A stretch of DNA of 5,068 nucleotides from Oscillospiraceae bacterium. GTDB taxonomy: Bacteria > Bacillota > Clostridia > Oscillospirales > Ruminococcaceae. Each line of letters opens with the position of its first letter. Positions within the stretch are counted from its first letter, which is position 1. This document shows positions 1 to 5,068 of this stretch, in pieces. The notes below the pieces were generated by a model that saw nothing but the letters and a program-made list of their open reading frames with translations, had not been told where the DNA came from and did not search any database. The stretch lies in the NCBI GenBank assembly GCA_017394475.1, contig JAFPYQ010000250.1, positions 1 through 5,068 of the forward strand, in the 5' to 3' direction. A program made the translations under genes and the position numbers.

Positions 1-45
1 ATAATTATGATACAATATCTTTTTCTTAAAGCTGATAAAACAAAG

Positions 46-61
46 TTTATCCATTTATCCA
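46..61. repeat. Tandem 8-bp repeat in nspC leader
   Basis: The octamer TTTATCCA occurs twice back to back (46-53 and 54-61), about 30 bases before the nspC start. The first copy also forms the right arm of a small palindrome, GATAAA-N6-TTTATC (34-39/46-51). It lies in the untranslated leader just upstream of a seven-T run (64-70). It could be a regulator site or chance in AT-rich DNA. No function is assigned. The other upstream bases (1-45) hold no recognisable gene. Confidence 0.3.
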
Positions 62-92
62 TCTTTTTTTACGCATAAGGGTGTGAGAAAGA

Positions 93-1229
93 ATGAACTG
101 TTTAAACATAGACATAAATAAGGTAGAAACGCCTTGTTATATAGTCAGTCGGGAAAAGATGCTCCGCAATATGGAGATACTTGACGGCGTGCGAAGACGG
201 ACGGGCTGCAAGATGCTCCAGGCACAGAAGGCCTTTTCCATGTATGCCCTGTACCCTATGATGGCGGGATATCTCGACGGCACCACTGCCAGCGGGCTCT
301 ATGAGGCAAAGCTGGGAGCACGGTATATGCCTGACAGAGAGGTGCATATATTTTCCGCCGCCTACAAGGATGCGGAATTTGATGAGATAGCCCGTATCTG
401 TGACCACATCGTATTCAACACCCCCGCCCAGTTTGCGAGATTCAGAGACCGTGTGGACTTTTCACGGACAAAATGCGGGATACGCGTAAATCCGCTTTAC
501 AGCGAGACCGAGACCGAGCTTTACAACCCCTGTTCCCCCCGTTCAAGACTGGGGACCCGTCCCGAGGATCTTGACATGACGCTGTGCGAAGGGATAACAG
601 GCCTGCATTTCCACACTATGTGCGAACAGGGCAGCGATGTGCTTCAGAGAACGCTTGAAAAGTTCGAGGAACATTTCGGAAAATATCTATATGATCTGGA
701 ATGGGTGAATTTCGGCGGCGGCCATCATATCACAAGAGCTGATTATGACATTGACCTTCTTTGCAGAGAGATAGACCGCATACAGCAGAAATACGGCGTT
801 CAGGTGATAATGGAGCCGGGTGAGGCTCATGCACTGGATGCGGGTTTTTTGGCAGCCGAGGTGCTGGATGTATTCACATCCGCAGGGAACACTCATGCGA
901 TAATAGATGCATCCGCGGCATGCCACATGCCCGATGTGCTTGAGATGCCCTATACTCCCCGTATAGTGGGAGCGGTGAAGAAGGGGCGTTACAGATATAT
1001 CATCGGCGCACAGACCTGCCTTGCAGGTGATGTGATAGGGGAATACAGTTTTGATGAGCCCCTTTCCCCGGGGGACAGGATAGTTTTCGAGGATATGGCC
1101 ATATATACCATGTGCAAGAACAACACCTTCAACGGTATGGCGCTGCCCTCGATATATATTACGGATGAAAACGGCATCCCCGTACTGCATAAGAGATTCG
1201 GTTACGAGGATTTTGTATCAAGATTATGA
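93..1229 (+). CDS. nspC: Carboxynorspermidine/carboxyspermidine decarboxylase NspC
   Basis: A cytoplasmic PLP enzyme of the alanine-racemase-fold decarboxylase group. It decarboxylates carboxynorspermidine or carboxyspermidine to norspermidine or spermidine, the final step of the aspartate-semialdehyde route. At 378 residues it has the usual family length. Seen in the sequence: the N-terminal TPCY motif (13-16), the PLP lysine K46 in QAQKAFS, SRLG (151-154), LHFHTMCE (171-178), the glycine loop WVNFGGGHH (204-212) that holds the PLP phosphate, EPGEA (241-245), and the C-terminal CLAGD (309-313) and Y338 that complete the dimeric active site. The ATG at 93 follows AAGGGTG (77-83), and the protein begins close to the conserved TPCY, as expected. 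It is the first gene of an operon, with the carbamoyltransferase 30 bases downstream. The partner dehydrogenase is not in this window. The sequence cannot distinguish norspermidine, spermidine or aminopropylagmatine precursors as substrate. Confidence 0.94.
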   Translation: MNCLNIDINKVETPCYIVSREKMLRNMEILDGVRRRTGCKMLQAQKAFSMYALYPMMAGYLDGTTASGLYEAKLGARYMPDREVHIFSAAYKDAEFDEIARICDHIVFNTPAQFARFRDRVDFSRTKCGIRVNPLYSETETELYNPCSPRSRLGTRPEDLDMTLCEGITGLHFHTMCEQGSDVLQRTLEKFEEHFGKYLYDLEWVNFGGGHHITRADYDIDLLCREIDRIQQKYGVQVIMEPGEAHALDAGFLAAEVLDVFTSAGNTHAIIDASAACHMPDVLEMPYTPRIVGAVKKGRYRYIIGAQTCLAGDVIGEYSFDEPLSPGDRIVFEDMAIYTMCKNNTFNGMALPSIYITDENGIPVLHKRFGYEDFVSRL

Positions 1230-1248
1230 TTCGGATCGATAAGATCAT

Positions 1249-1255
1249 GAGGTGA
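1249..1255 (+). promoter_or_regulatory. Ribosome binding site of carbamoyltransferase
   Basis: GAGGTGA lies four bases before the ATG at 1260, within the 30-base gap after the nspC stop. It supports that ATG over the in-frame ATG at codon 4. The gap has no hairpin or promoter-like sequence, which is consistent with one transcript for the two genes. Confidence 0.75.
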
Positions 1256-1259
1256 AGAT

Positions 1260-2195
1260 ATGAAAAATATGCTCAATTTTAAGAACTTCTCGGCAGAGGA
1301 GCTCATGGAAATACTTGAACTTGCACTGGATATGAAGAAATATCCCGAAAAATATGCTGACAGCCTTAAGGGCAAGAAGCTCTATACTCTTTTTGAAAAG
1401 ACATCCACAAGGACCTTCCTTTCCTTTACCACAGGCATCACAGAGCTCGGCGGAACATATTTCAACCAGCTCTGGAAGGATTCAAACTTCGTTCTGGGCG
1501 AGCCTGTTTCAGAGATAAAGTATGTGTGCAGGAACGTGGATATCATCATGGCGCGCCTTGTGAAGAACGAGACTGTGGAGCTCTTCGGAGACAATGTGAC
1601 AGTGCCCTTCATAAACGGCTGCGACAGCACATATCACCCCTGCCAGATCATGGCGGATATGCTCACCGTCCTGGAGAAATTCGGCACCCTTGACATTGAT
1701 ATGATGTATGTGGGGGCTAAGAACAATGTGTTCAATTCTCTTGTGGAGTTCTTCGCAAAGATGAAGAAGGGCACCTTCTACGGACTTACTCCCCTGGTGA
1801 ACAAGACTGCCTGCGGTGATGACTTCTATGAGAGCGCAAAGGCAACAGGGCATTATGTGGAGCTCGATCCTTCCATGTCCATGGAGGAGGCAAGGAGCTA
1901 TGCAGATAAGATGCAGGTCATCTACACCGATACATGGGTAGATATGGAATTTTTCAACGACCCTGCATACAAGCAGCAGAAAGAGGAAACTCTTGCCAAA
2001 ATGATGCCCTATCAGATAAATGATGAGTTCCTTGCGGGCTCAAAGGCGATCGTATTCCACGATATGCCCATTCATGCGGGATTTGAGATATCCGAGAGCG
2101 TAGAGCGTGCTCACATGGAAACTATCCTTGATGAGGCTGAAAACAGGCGCCACGCCGAAAAGGCTGTTATGTACTACCTGCTCAAAAAGTGCTGA
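1260..2195 (+). CDS. Divergent carbamoyltransferase (ornithine/putrescine carbamoyltransferase-like)
   Basis: This is a 311-residue cytoplasmic transcarbamylase that should transfer carbamoyl from carbamoyl phosphate to an amine. The N-terminal carbamoyl-phosphate domain is complete: FEKTSTRTF (45-53), R99, HPCQ (126-129). The second domain has the OTC-like VGAKNNVFNS (151-160), YTDTW (222-226), and a terminal DEAENRRH (291-298). The amine-binding positions are unusual. The OTC motif D-x-x-x-SMG reads D224-TWV-DME (228-230), and HCLP reads HDMP (267-270), losing the conserved cysteine. The stretch from HDMP to the following EIS is short, as in putrescine carbamoyltransferase and unlike OTC. 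It is the second gene of an operon with nspC and is followed by a strong terminator. A diamine or polyamine-related substrate is inferred; ornithine is not excluded. No arginine-biosynthesis gene is adjacent. Fold and chemistry are secure, the substrate is not. Confidence 0.85.
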   Translation: MKNMLNFKNFSAEELMEILELALDMKKYPEKYADSLKGKKLYTLFEKTSTRTFLSFTTGITELGGTYFNQLWKDSNFVLGEPVSEIKYVCRNVDIIMARLVKNETVELFGDNVTVPFINGCDSTYHPCQIMADMLTVLEKFGTLDIDMMYVGAKNNVFNSLVEFFAKMKKGTFYGLTPLVNKTACGDDFYESAKATGHYVELDPSMSMEEARSYADKMQVIYTDTWVDMEFFNDPAYKQQKEETLAKMMPYQINDEFLAGSKAIVFHDMPIHAGFEISESVERAHMETILDEAENRRHAEKAVMYYLLKKC

Positions 2196-2202
2196 TGAAG
2201 CA

Positions 2203-2229
2203 AAGGGAGCCCTTCGGGGCTCCTTTTTT
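2203..2229 (+). terminator. Intrinsic terminator of nspC operon
   Basis: A seven-base-pair GC-rich stem, GGAGCCC (2206-2212) with GGGCTCC (2217-2223), is closed by the very stable C(UUCG)G tetraloop and followed by six T (2224-2229). It can be extended at the base by a G-T and A-T pairs. It begins eight bases after the carbamoyltransferase stop, so it ends the two-gene operon and isolates it from the next promoter. Confidence 0.93.
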
Positions 2230-2256
2230 GGTATGGATGATCGGGAGGATAGGAAA

Positions 2257-2285
2257 TCTAATCCGTTTCTAATCTGATTTTAATT
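2257..2285 (+). promoter_or_regulatory. Three 7-bp direct repeats, 11-bp period (probable operator)
   Basis: TCTAATC occurs perfectly at 2257-2263 and 2268-2274, and a 5-of-7 match, TTTAATT, sits at 2279-2285. Starts are exactly 11 bp apart, so each is separated by four bases. The third copy overlaps the -35 hexamer at 2284-2289. Seven-base half-sites at 11-bp period on one face of the helix, abutting or replacing the -35, are the known layout of OmpR/PhoB-family response regulator sites. A regulator of that family acting here is inferred; none is encoded in the window. Confidence 0.5.
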
Positions 2286-2312
2286 GATTATGACCAACAA
2301 TTATTATATAAT
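2284..2312 (+). promoter_or_regulatory. Sigma-A type promoter for small ORF and DUF4097-like gene
   Basis: TTGATT (2284-2289) and a perfect TATAAT (2307-2312) are separated by 17 bases, the optimal spacer. Transcription should begin near 2319, leaving about 18 bases of leader before the ribosome binding site at 2337. The region is strongly AT-rich. It lies just downstream of the terminator of the previous operon, so the genes after it form a separate unit. Confidence 0.8.
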
Positions 2313-2336
2313 CTTTTATATTATCGATAAAAGCAA

Positions 2337-2343
2337 AAAGGAG
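2337..2343 (+). promoter_or_regulatory. Strong ribosome binding site without a nearby ATG
   Basis: AAAGGAG matches the Shine-Dalgarno consensus, yet no ATG follows within usable distance: the next are at 2417 and 2454. Seven bases downstream is ATT (2351) and eight bases downstream is TTG (2352). This site is the main reason for proposing a short gene ahead of the DUF4097-like gene. Confidence 0.6.
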
Positions 2344-2350
2344 AAAGAAT

Positions 2351-2470
2351 ATTGATAAAGATATTGTCTGTGTTTGTGTATTGGCAGCTCTCTGGGCAGA
2401 GGGGGCACTCATCTTCATGCTCAACAGACAGATAAGAAAAAAAGAACGGTTCAATGCTCTTTGTGCTTGA
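2351..2470 (+). CDS. Possible 39-residue single-pass membrane peptide (ATT start)
   Basis: Reading from ATT at 2351, seven bases after a consensus AAAGGAG, gives a 39-residue peptide ending at TGA 2468-2470. Residues 5-24 are hydrophobic (IVCVCVLAALW, one acidic pair-breaking E17, then GALIFML). A basic stretch NRQIRKKER follows (25-33), giving a clean N-out/C-in single membrane segment. It ends 28 bases before the DUF4097-like start, so the two could be co-translated. ATT is a rare initiator (known for infC), so either the start is truly unusual, the ancestral ATG has mutated, or there is a sequencing error. The alternative TTG at 2352 opens a different frame of only 27 codons ending at 2435. 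I do not recognise a family. Confidence 0.42.
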   Translation: MDKDIVCVCVLAALWAEGALIFMLNRQIRKKERFNALCA

Positions 2471-2498
2471 ACCGGCTTTCGGTGAAAGGCAGGACTTT

Positions 2499-3422
2499 AT
2501 GAAAAGATCAACATTTTCCATAGCGGTAGTGTGTGTCGGACTGGCTGCCACAATGGCAAAGAGTATGTTTATAAACACAGTATTTGCAGGTGACAGCTAC
2601 TCATCGGAGTATACGGATATCAGCAGCATAGTGCTCGATATAAAGAGTGCGGATGTCATATTCAGCACCGGGAGCGGATCAGAGGGCGTGAGAGTGGATG
2701 TGAACGATGCCCTGAATGAGATTGAGATGAGAGACGACGGCGGGGTACTGAGGATACAGGAACGTTCAAGGAAAAAGGGGATCCTGGATGTCATCGGGCT
2801 CTCACCGAAGAAGAAAAGCACGGAGATATACATAACAGTTCCACAGGATGCAGGATACGAGCATATCGGAGTAAAGATGAGCTCGGGTTCGCTGAGACAT
2901 CTCGGCGGGATATCCGCAAATAAGCTGAATATGTCCGTTGGTTCGGGAAGTATCGTTCTTGATGAGATGAAGGTGAACGAAAGCGTACAGTTTGATATAA
3001 GCTCGGGTAAACTGAGCATCAACGACTGCGCGATAGGGGACAGCCTGAACGGAAAGATAGGCTCGGGTTCGATCTCTGCAGAGGAACTGGATATCGGCGG
3101 CGGCATGGATATCAAGGTGAGTTCCGGCAATATTGCAGGGGACCGTATCAGCGTAAAAGGCGGTGCTGTTATGGATCTAGGCTCGGGAAATGTGAACATC
3201 GACGATCTTTCTCCGGGCAGCAGCACAAAGATAGAGGCGAGCTCCGGAAATATTGCCATCGACCTTGAAGGCAGCGAGGATGACTACAGCATAAGTGCAA
3301 AGACCGGCAGCGGCAAGGTATCCTTATTTGATGACATAACAGGCAGGGAATGTAATACCGGCAGCGGCGACAAGCATATAGAGATACAGGGCGGCTCGGG
3401 CAATATCAGCGTTATTGTCTGA
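2499..3422 (+). CDS. Secreted DUF4097-like beta-solenoid protein
   Basis: A 307-residue exported protein of unknown biochemical role. The ATG at 2499 is chosen because it follows AAAGGCAGGA (2485-2494) and begins a proper signal sequence: MKR, a hydrophobic run at about 5-20, then VFA/GDS as a plausible cleavage site near residue 31. An upstream in-frame ATG (2454) would put 15 polar residues before the signal and has no good ribosome binding site. Residues 35-120 resemble the start of DUF4097 proteins (ISSIVLDIKSADV, then an ITVP-like strand). From residue 129 onward, SSG/GSG motifs recur at 129, 149, 169, 189, 209, 229 and 249, then 271, 289 and 300, as expected for stacked beta-solenoid rungs. 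There is no LPXTG or C-terminal membrane segment. Its promoter carries response-regulator-like repeats, which suggests an envelope-related role; that is inference. Confidence 0.82.
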   Translation: MKRSTFSIAVVCVGLAATMAKSMFINTVFAGDSYSSEYTDISSIVLDIKSADVIFSTGSGSEGVRVDVNDALNEIEMRDDGGVLRIQERSRKKGILDVIGLSPKKKSTEIYITVPQDAGYEHIGVKMSSGSLRHLGGISANKLNMSVGSGSIVLDEMKVNESVQFDISSGKLSINDCAIGDSLNGKIGSGSISAEELDIGGGMDIKVSSGNIAGDRISVKGGAVMDLGSGNVNIDDLSPGSSTKIEASSGNIAIDLEGSEDDYSISAKTGSGKVSLFDDITGRECNTGSGDKHIEIQGGSGNISVIV

Positions 3423-3450
3423 CAGTGATATTTGAAAAAGTAAATAAACC

Positions 3451-3492
3451 AAAAGCGATACCCACAGAGTCTGATCTGTGGGTATCATTTTT
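3451..3492. terminator. Bidirectional terminator between convergent genes
   Basis: A perfect 12-bp stem, GATACCCACAGA (3457-3468) with TCTGTGGGTATC (3475-3486), has a six-base loop. On the + strand it is followed by A then five T (3488-3492). On the - strand the stem is followed by GC then TTTT (complement of 3451-3454). It sits 34 bases after the DUF4097-like stop and 29 bases from the stop of the convergent membrane gene, so it can end transcripts from both sides. Confidence 0.9.
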
Positions 3493-3515
3493 AAAGGGGG
3501 AAGCGGTCGGGAGCA

Positions 3516-4256
3516 TCACTTGTCCATAAAGCTGAACATTCTCCTTATGGATGCGGAATCACCCTCTCCGCCGTCGTTGTTTGAAAAGTATCTGCCGATC
3601 TTTTTCCACCATATATCAAGTATGAGGATATTCAGAGCCGTCCCTGCCGCATAGATAAGAAGTGCCGCTATAAACGCTGCGGGAACGGGGAGACCGAAAC
3701 CGTATTTTAAGCTCCATCCGTCAAGCTCAAAATACATCGTGATAATTTTTTTCGACAGCCATATATATGCCATATATCCGCCGAAACAAAGGGGGTAGAG
3801 CGGCGGCTTATCCATTGCAGATGCGATAAAGCAGAGGAATATGCCTGTGAGGGCGTTTACTATCAAAGAATCGGCTGCGCCTAATTCGGGTTTGAACACG
3901 GCTATCATGATGCACATAACTATGTCGAGCACTATGGAGATCATTGCTGTCGATACCGCAGGGACGACTGTCGCGAAGCTCCTTGCATGAGAGGTGGAGG
4001 ACAGGAATTTGCAGCTTTTGGTCTTCTCCATCCCCGACATGAAAAATGCTGCCACTGCACAGTGACCAAAGGAGTACATCATAAGGAACAGCATGTGCTC
4101 ATCATATCCCTCTAATGGTGACTTGTATATGAGTATATAATACAGAGAGGCTCCAAATATTACCAGTGATATTATAGTTGTCGGCAGGAAGAATGATATT
4201 TTAAAAAACAGCTTTATTGATCTGAGTAATTCTTTCATTTTATAACCAGCTTTCAT
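3516..4256 (-). CDS. Six-helix membrane protein, probable ABC exporter permease subunit (second of pair)
   Basis: A 246-residue polytopic membrane protein of no named family that I recognise. Hydrophobic segments lie at about 21-43, 55-76, 96-121, 130-148, 152-175 and 188-216. A basic N-terminus and a basic/polar tail (217-246) suggest both ends are cytoplasmic. Between helices 2 and 3 is a polar loop, EKTKSCKFLSSTSHARSFA (77-95), that aligns loosely with the same loop of the upstream gene product, so the two look like paralogues. Its ATG overlaps the stop of that gene as ATGA (4253-4256) with no evident ribosome binding site, pointing to translational coupling. A second ATG at codon 7 (4238) is possible but also lacks a site. 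An ABC-2-like permease role is inferred from topology and pairing. No ATPase motif is present. Confidence 0.75.
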   Translation of the reverse strand: MKAGYKMKELLRSIKLFFKISFFLPTTIISLVIFGASLYYILIYKSPLEGYDEHMLFLMMYSFGHCAVAAFFMSGMEKTKSCKFLSSTSHARSFATVVPAVSTAMISIVLDIVMCIMIAVFKPELGAADSLIVNALTGIFLCFIASAMDKPPLYPLCFGGYMAYIWLSKKIITMYFELDGWSLKYGFGLPVPAAFIAALLIYAAGTALNILILDIWWKKIGRYFSNNDGGEGDSASIRRMFSFMDK

Positions 4257-5050
4257 GCAGCTTGTGTTGATGCTGTGTCATCAGCTATACCCGAAGAGTG
4301 CTTTCTGATCACCAGATATTCCGAGACTATGAGAAGTATTATCCACAGGAGCGTTCCGACTATCTGAGTCACTGCCTCAAATTCTGCTGTATTGACGATC
4401 TTTACCTGAAGTGCCTGAAGTGCTAACAGTATGAACGGAACATACAGGAATGCTGTGAATATAAGTGCTGTCCTGTAGCTCCTGTACGGCAGCAGCTCGA
4501 TGAGATTCGAGAGGGCAAGGGGCAGCAGTGCGCAGATGCAGACATATATCGAAGGAACTATGAGCATATAGTATATGTCCTCTGCGGGGATCTGATATGA
4601 CGGATCTATTTTTCTGATGGAATCCGTATAGTTTATCATATATCCCAGAGCATATATGAGGCATATGATAAATACCGTAAATACGGATTCTGCGGTGGTA
4701 AGGATATGTGCTTTTGCGAAAGTATCGCCCCTGCCCTTTACCGTGCAGAAATACTTTCCGCCCGGAGCGTTTTTGTCGCTGCGGTCTGAATTGCCGAGCT
4801 TCCTGACAAGGAGCAGAAACCACGGAAGAGCAGCACCGAATACGAGGGTGTTTTCGTAAAGATAGCTGCCGAAGTCGATCATAGAGCCATTGTCCAGCTC
4901 GATCACCTCGAACAGTGCGAGTATACTGCTCGCCGCTGCAAGTACGACTGCTCCTATGAGCAGTGTCCTGAGGACAGACTTTAGGAAGCCCTTTCCGTTA
5001 TAGATCCTGTAAGCATCCCATACGGAGACCTTGTCTTTATTTTTTTCCAT
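4253..5050 (-). CDS. Six-helix membrane protein, probable ABC exporter permease subunit (first of pair)
   Basis: A 265-residue integral membrane protein with hydrophobic segments at about 27-49, 65-83, 118-138, 160-182, 192-212 and 227-248. It has a charged N-terminus (EKNKDK) and a hydrophilic tail after RKHSSG, so both ends are probably cytoplasmic. The loop between helices 2 and 3 is long and basic and contains GGKYFCTVKGRGDTFAKA (97-114), resembling the cytoplasmic loop of many clostridial ABC-2-type permeases. The matching loop in the next gene is shorter. The ATG at 5050 is preceded by AAAGGCGGAG with four intervening bases. The stop overlaps the next start as ATGA. The promoter and any ATP-binding partner would lie beyond the right edge. 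Substrate unknown; exporter function is inferred. Confidence 0.76.
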   Translation of the reverse strand: MEKNKDKVSVWDAYRIYNGKGFLKSVLRTLLIGAVVLAAASSILALFEVIELDNGSMIDFGSYLYENTLVFGAALPWFLLLVRKLGNSDRSDKNAPGGKYFCTVKGRGDTFAKAHILTTAESVFTVFIICLIYALGYMINYTDSIRKIDPSYQIPAEDIYYMLIVPSIYVCICALLPLALSNLIELLPYRSYRTALIFTAFLYVPFILLALQALQVKIVNTAEFEAVTQIVGTLLWIILLIVSEYLVIRKHSSGIADDTASTQAA

Positions 5051-5054
5051 CTTT

Positions 5055-5064
5055 CTCCGCCTTT
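5055..5064 (-). promoter_or_regulatory. Ribosome binding site of first permease gene
   Basis: On the - strand, AAAGGCGGAG ends four bases before the ATG at 5050-5048. It fixes the start of the first membrane gene. No promoter is visible between it and the window edge, so the transcript probably starts further right, perhaps within an upstream gene of the same operon. Confidence 0.7.
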
Positions 5065-5068
5065 CTTA

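Noticed and set aside
6..16. TATGAT or TACAAT as the -10 of an nspC promoter.
   Set aside because: The matching -35 would lie off the left edge, so it cannot be tested, and such hexamers are common in AT-rich DNA.
64..70. A seven-T run as the end of a terminator for an upstream gene.
   Set aside because: No GC-containing hairpin precedes it; the nearby GATAAA/TTTATC pairing is weak and ends 12 bases earlier.
687..1190. A long open frame on the - strand inside nspC.
   Set aside because: It overlaps a fully conserved decarboxylase and gives a cysteine/histidine-rich sequence with no recognisable domain.
1260..2195. Calling the carbamoyltransferase argF or arcB.
   Set aside because: The ornithine signatures SMG and HCLP are both altered and no arginine biosynthesis or deiminase gene is adjacent, so a symbol would overstate the substrate.
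2454..2498. An upstream in-frame ATG giving a 322-residue version of the DUF4097-like protein.
   Set aside because: It would add polar residues before the signal sequence, lacks a good ribosome binding site, and overlaps the candidate small gene. The ATG at 2499 has both a site and a proper signal start.
2597..3259. A 220-codon open frame on the - strand opposite the DUF4097-like gene.
   Set aside because: It exists because the repetitive GSG/SSG codons leave no stops on the opposite strand. Its product is low-complexity (Pro/Ser/Glu/Leu) and it has no supporting ribosome binding site. The + strand reading has a promoter, signal sequence and terminator.
2883..3366. Regular 60-base repeats resembling a CRISPR array or DNA satellite.
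   Set aside because: Only the 6-9 bases encoding Ser-Gly recur, with codon-level variation, and all lie in one open frame. This is a protein repeat.
4377..4823. A 148-codon - strand frame inside the first permease gene.
   Set aside because: Its product is basic, proline-rich and domain-free. The alternative frame gives a coherent six-helix membrane protein with a good ribosome binding site.

Overview
The window looks like chromosomal DNA of a low-to-mid GC Firmicute of the Clostridia, most like Ruminococcus and relatives. The grounds are strong AAGGAG-type ribosome binding sites, AT-rich intergenic DNA with a consensus sigma-A promoter, moderate-GC genes, and a carboxyspermidine-type polyamine enzyme next to a DUF4097-like protein. 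This placement is inferred from style; no marker gene is present. There is no rRNA, tRNA, CRISPR array or insertion sequence.

Left block (about 1-2229, + strand): a two-gene operon. The first gene is a confident carboxynorspermidine/carboxyspermidine decarboxylase (nspC), a PLP enzyme for the last step of aspartate-semialdehyde-dependent spermidine or norspermidine synthesis. Thirty bases later comes a carbamoyltransferase with the ornithine carbamoyltransferase fold. Its carbamoyl-phosphate site is intact, but both ornithine-site signatures are altered: SMG has become DME and HCLP has become HDMP. It also lacks the long loop before its C-terminal part. With nspC beside it, a diamine or polyamine substrate is more plausible than ornithine. 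A textbook intrinsic terminator with a UUCG tetraloop closes the operon.

Middle block (about 2230-3492, + strand): three 7-bp direct-repeat units on an 11-bp period abut and overlap a TTGATT-17-TATAAT promoter, an arrangement typical of OmpR/PhoB-family response regulator sites. The promoter leads to a strong ribosome binding site followed by a possible 39-residue single-pass membrane peptide starting at ATT. Next comes a secreted, glycine/serine-rich protein resembling the DUF4097 beta-solenoid family, with SSG/GSG motifs spaced exactly 20 residues apart. A 12-bp perfect hairpin with U-tracts on both sides ends this unit and the convergent genes to its right.

Right block (about 3516-5068, - strand): two translationally coupled genes with an ATGA overlap encode six-helix membrane proteins that look like distant paralogues. 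They are probably the permease pair of an ABC-2-type exporter whose ATPase, if there is one, lies beyond the right edge. Their substrate is unknown.
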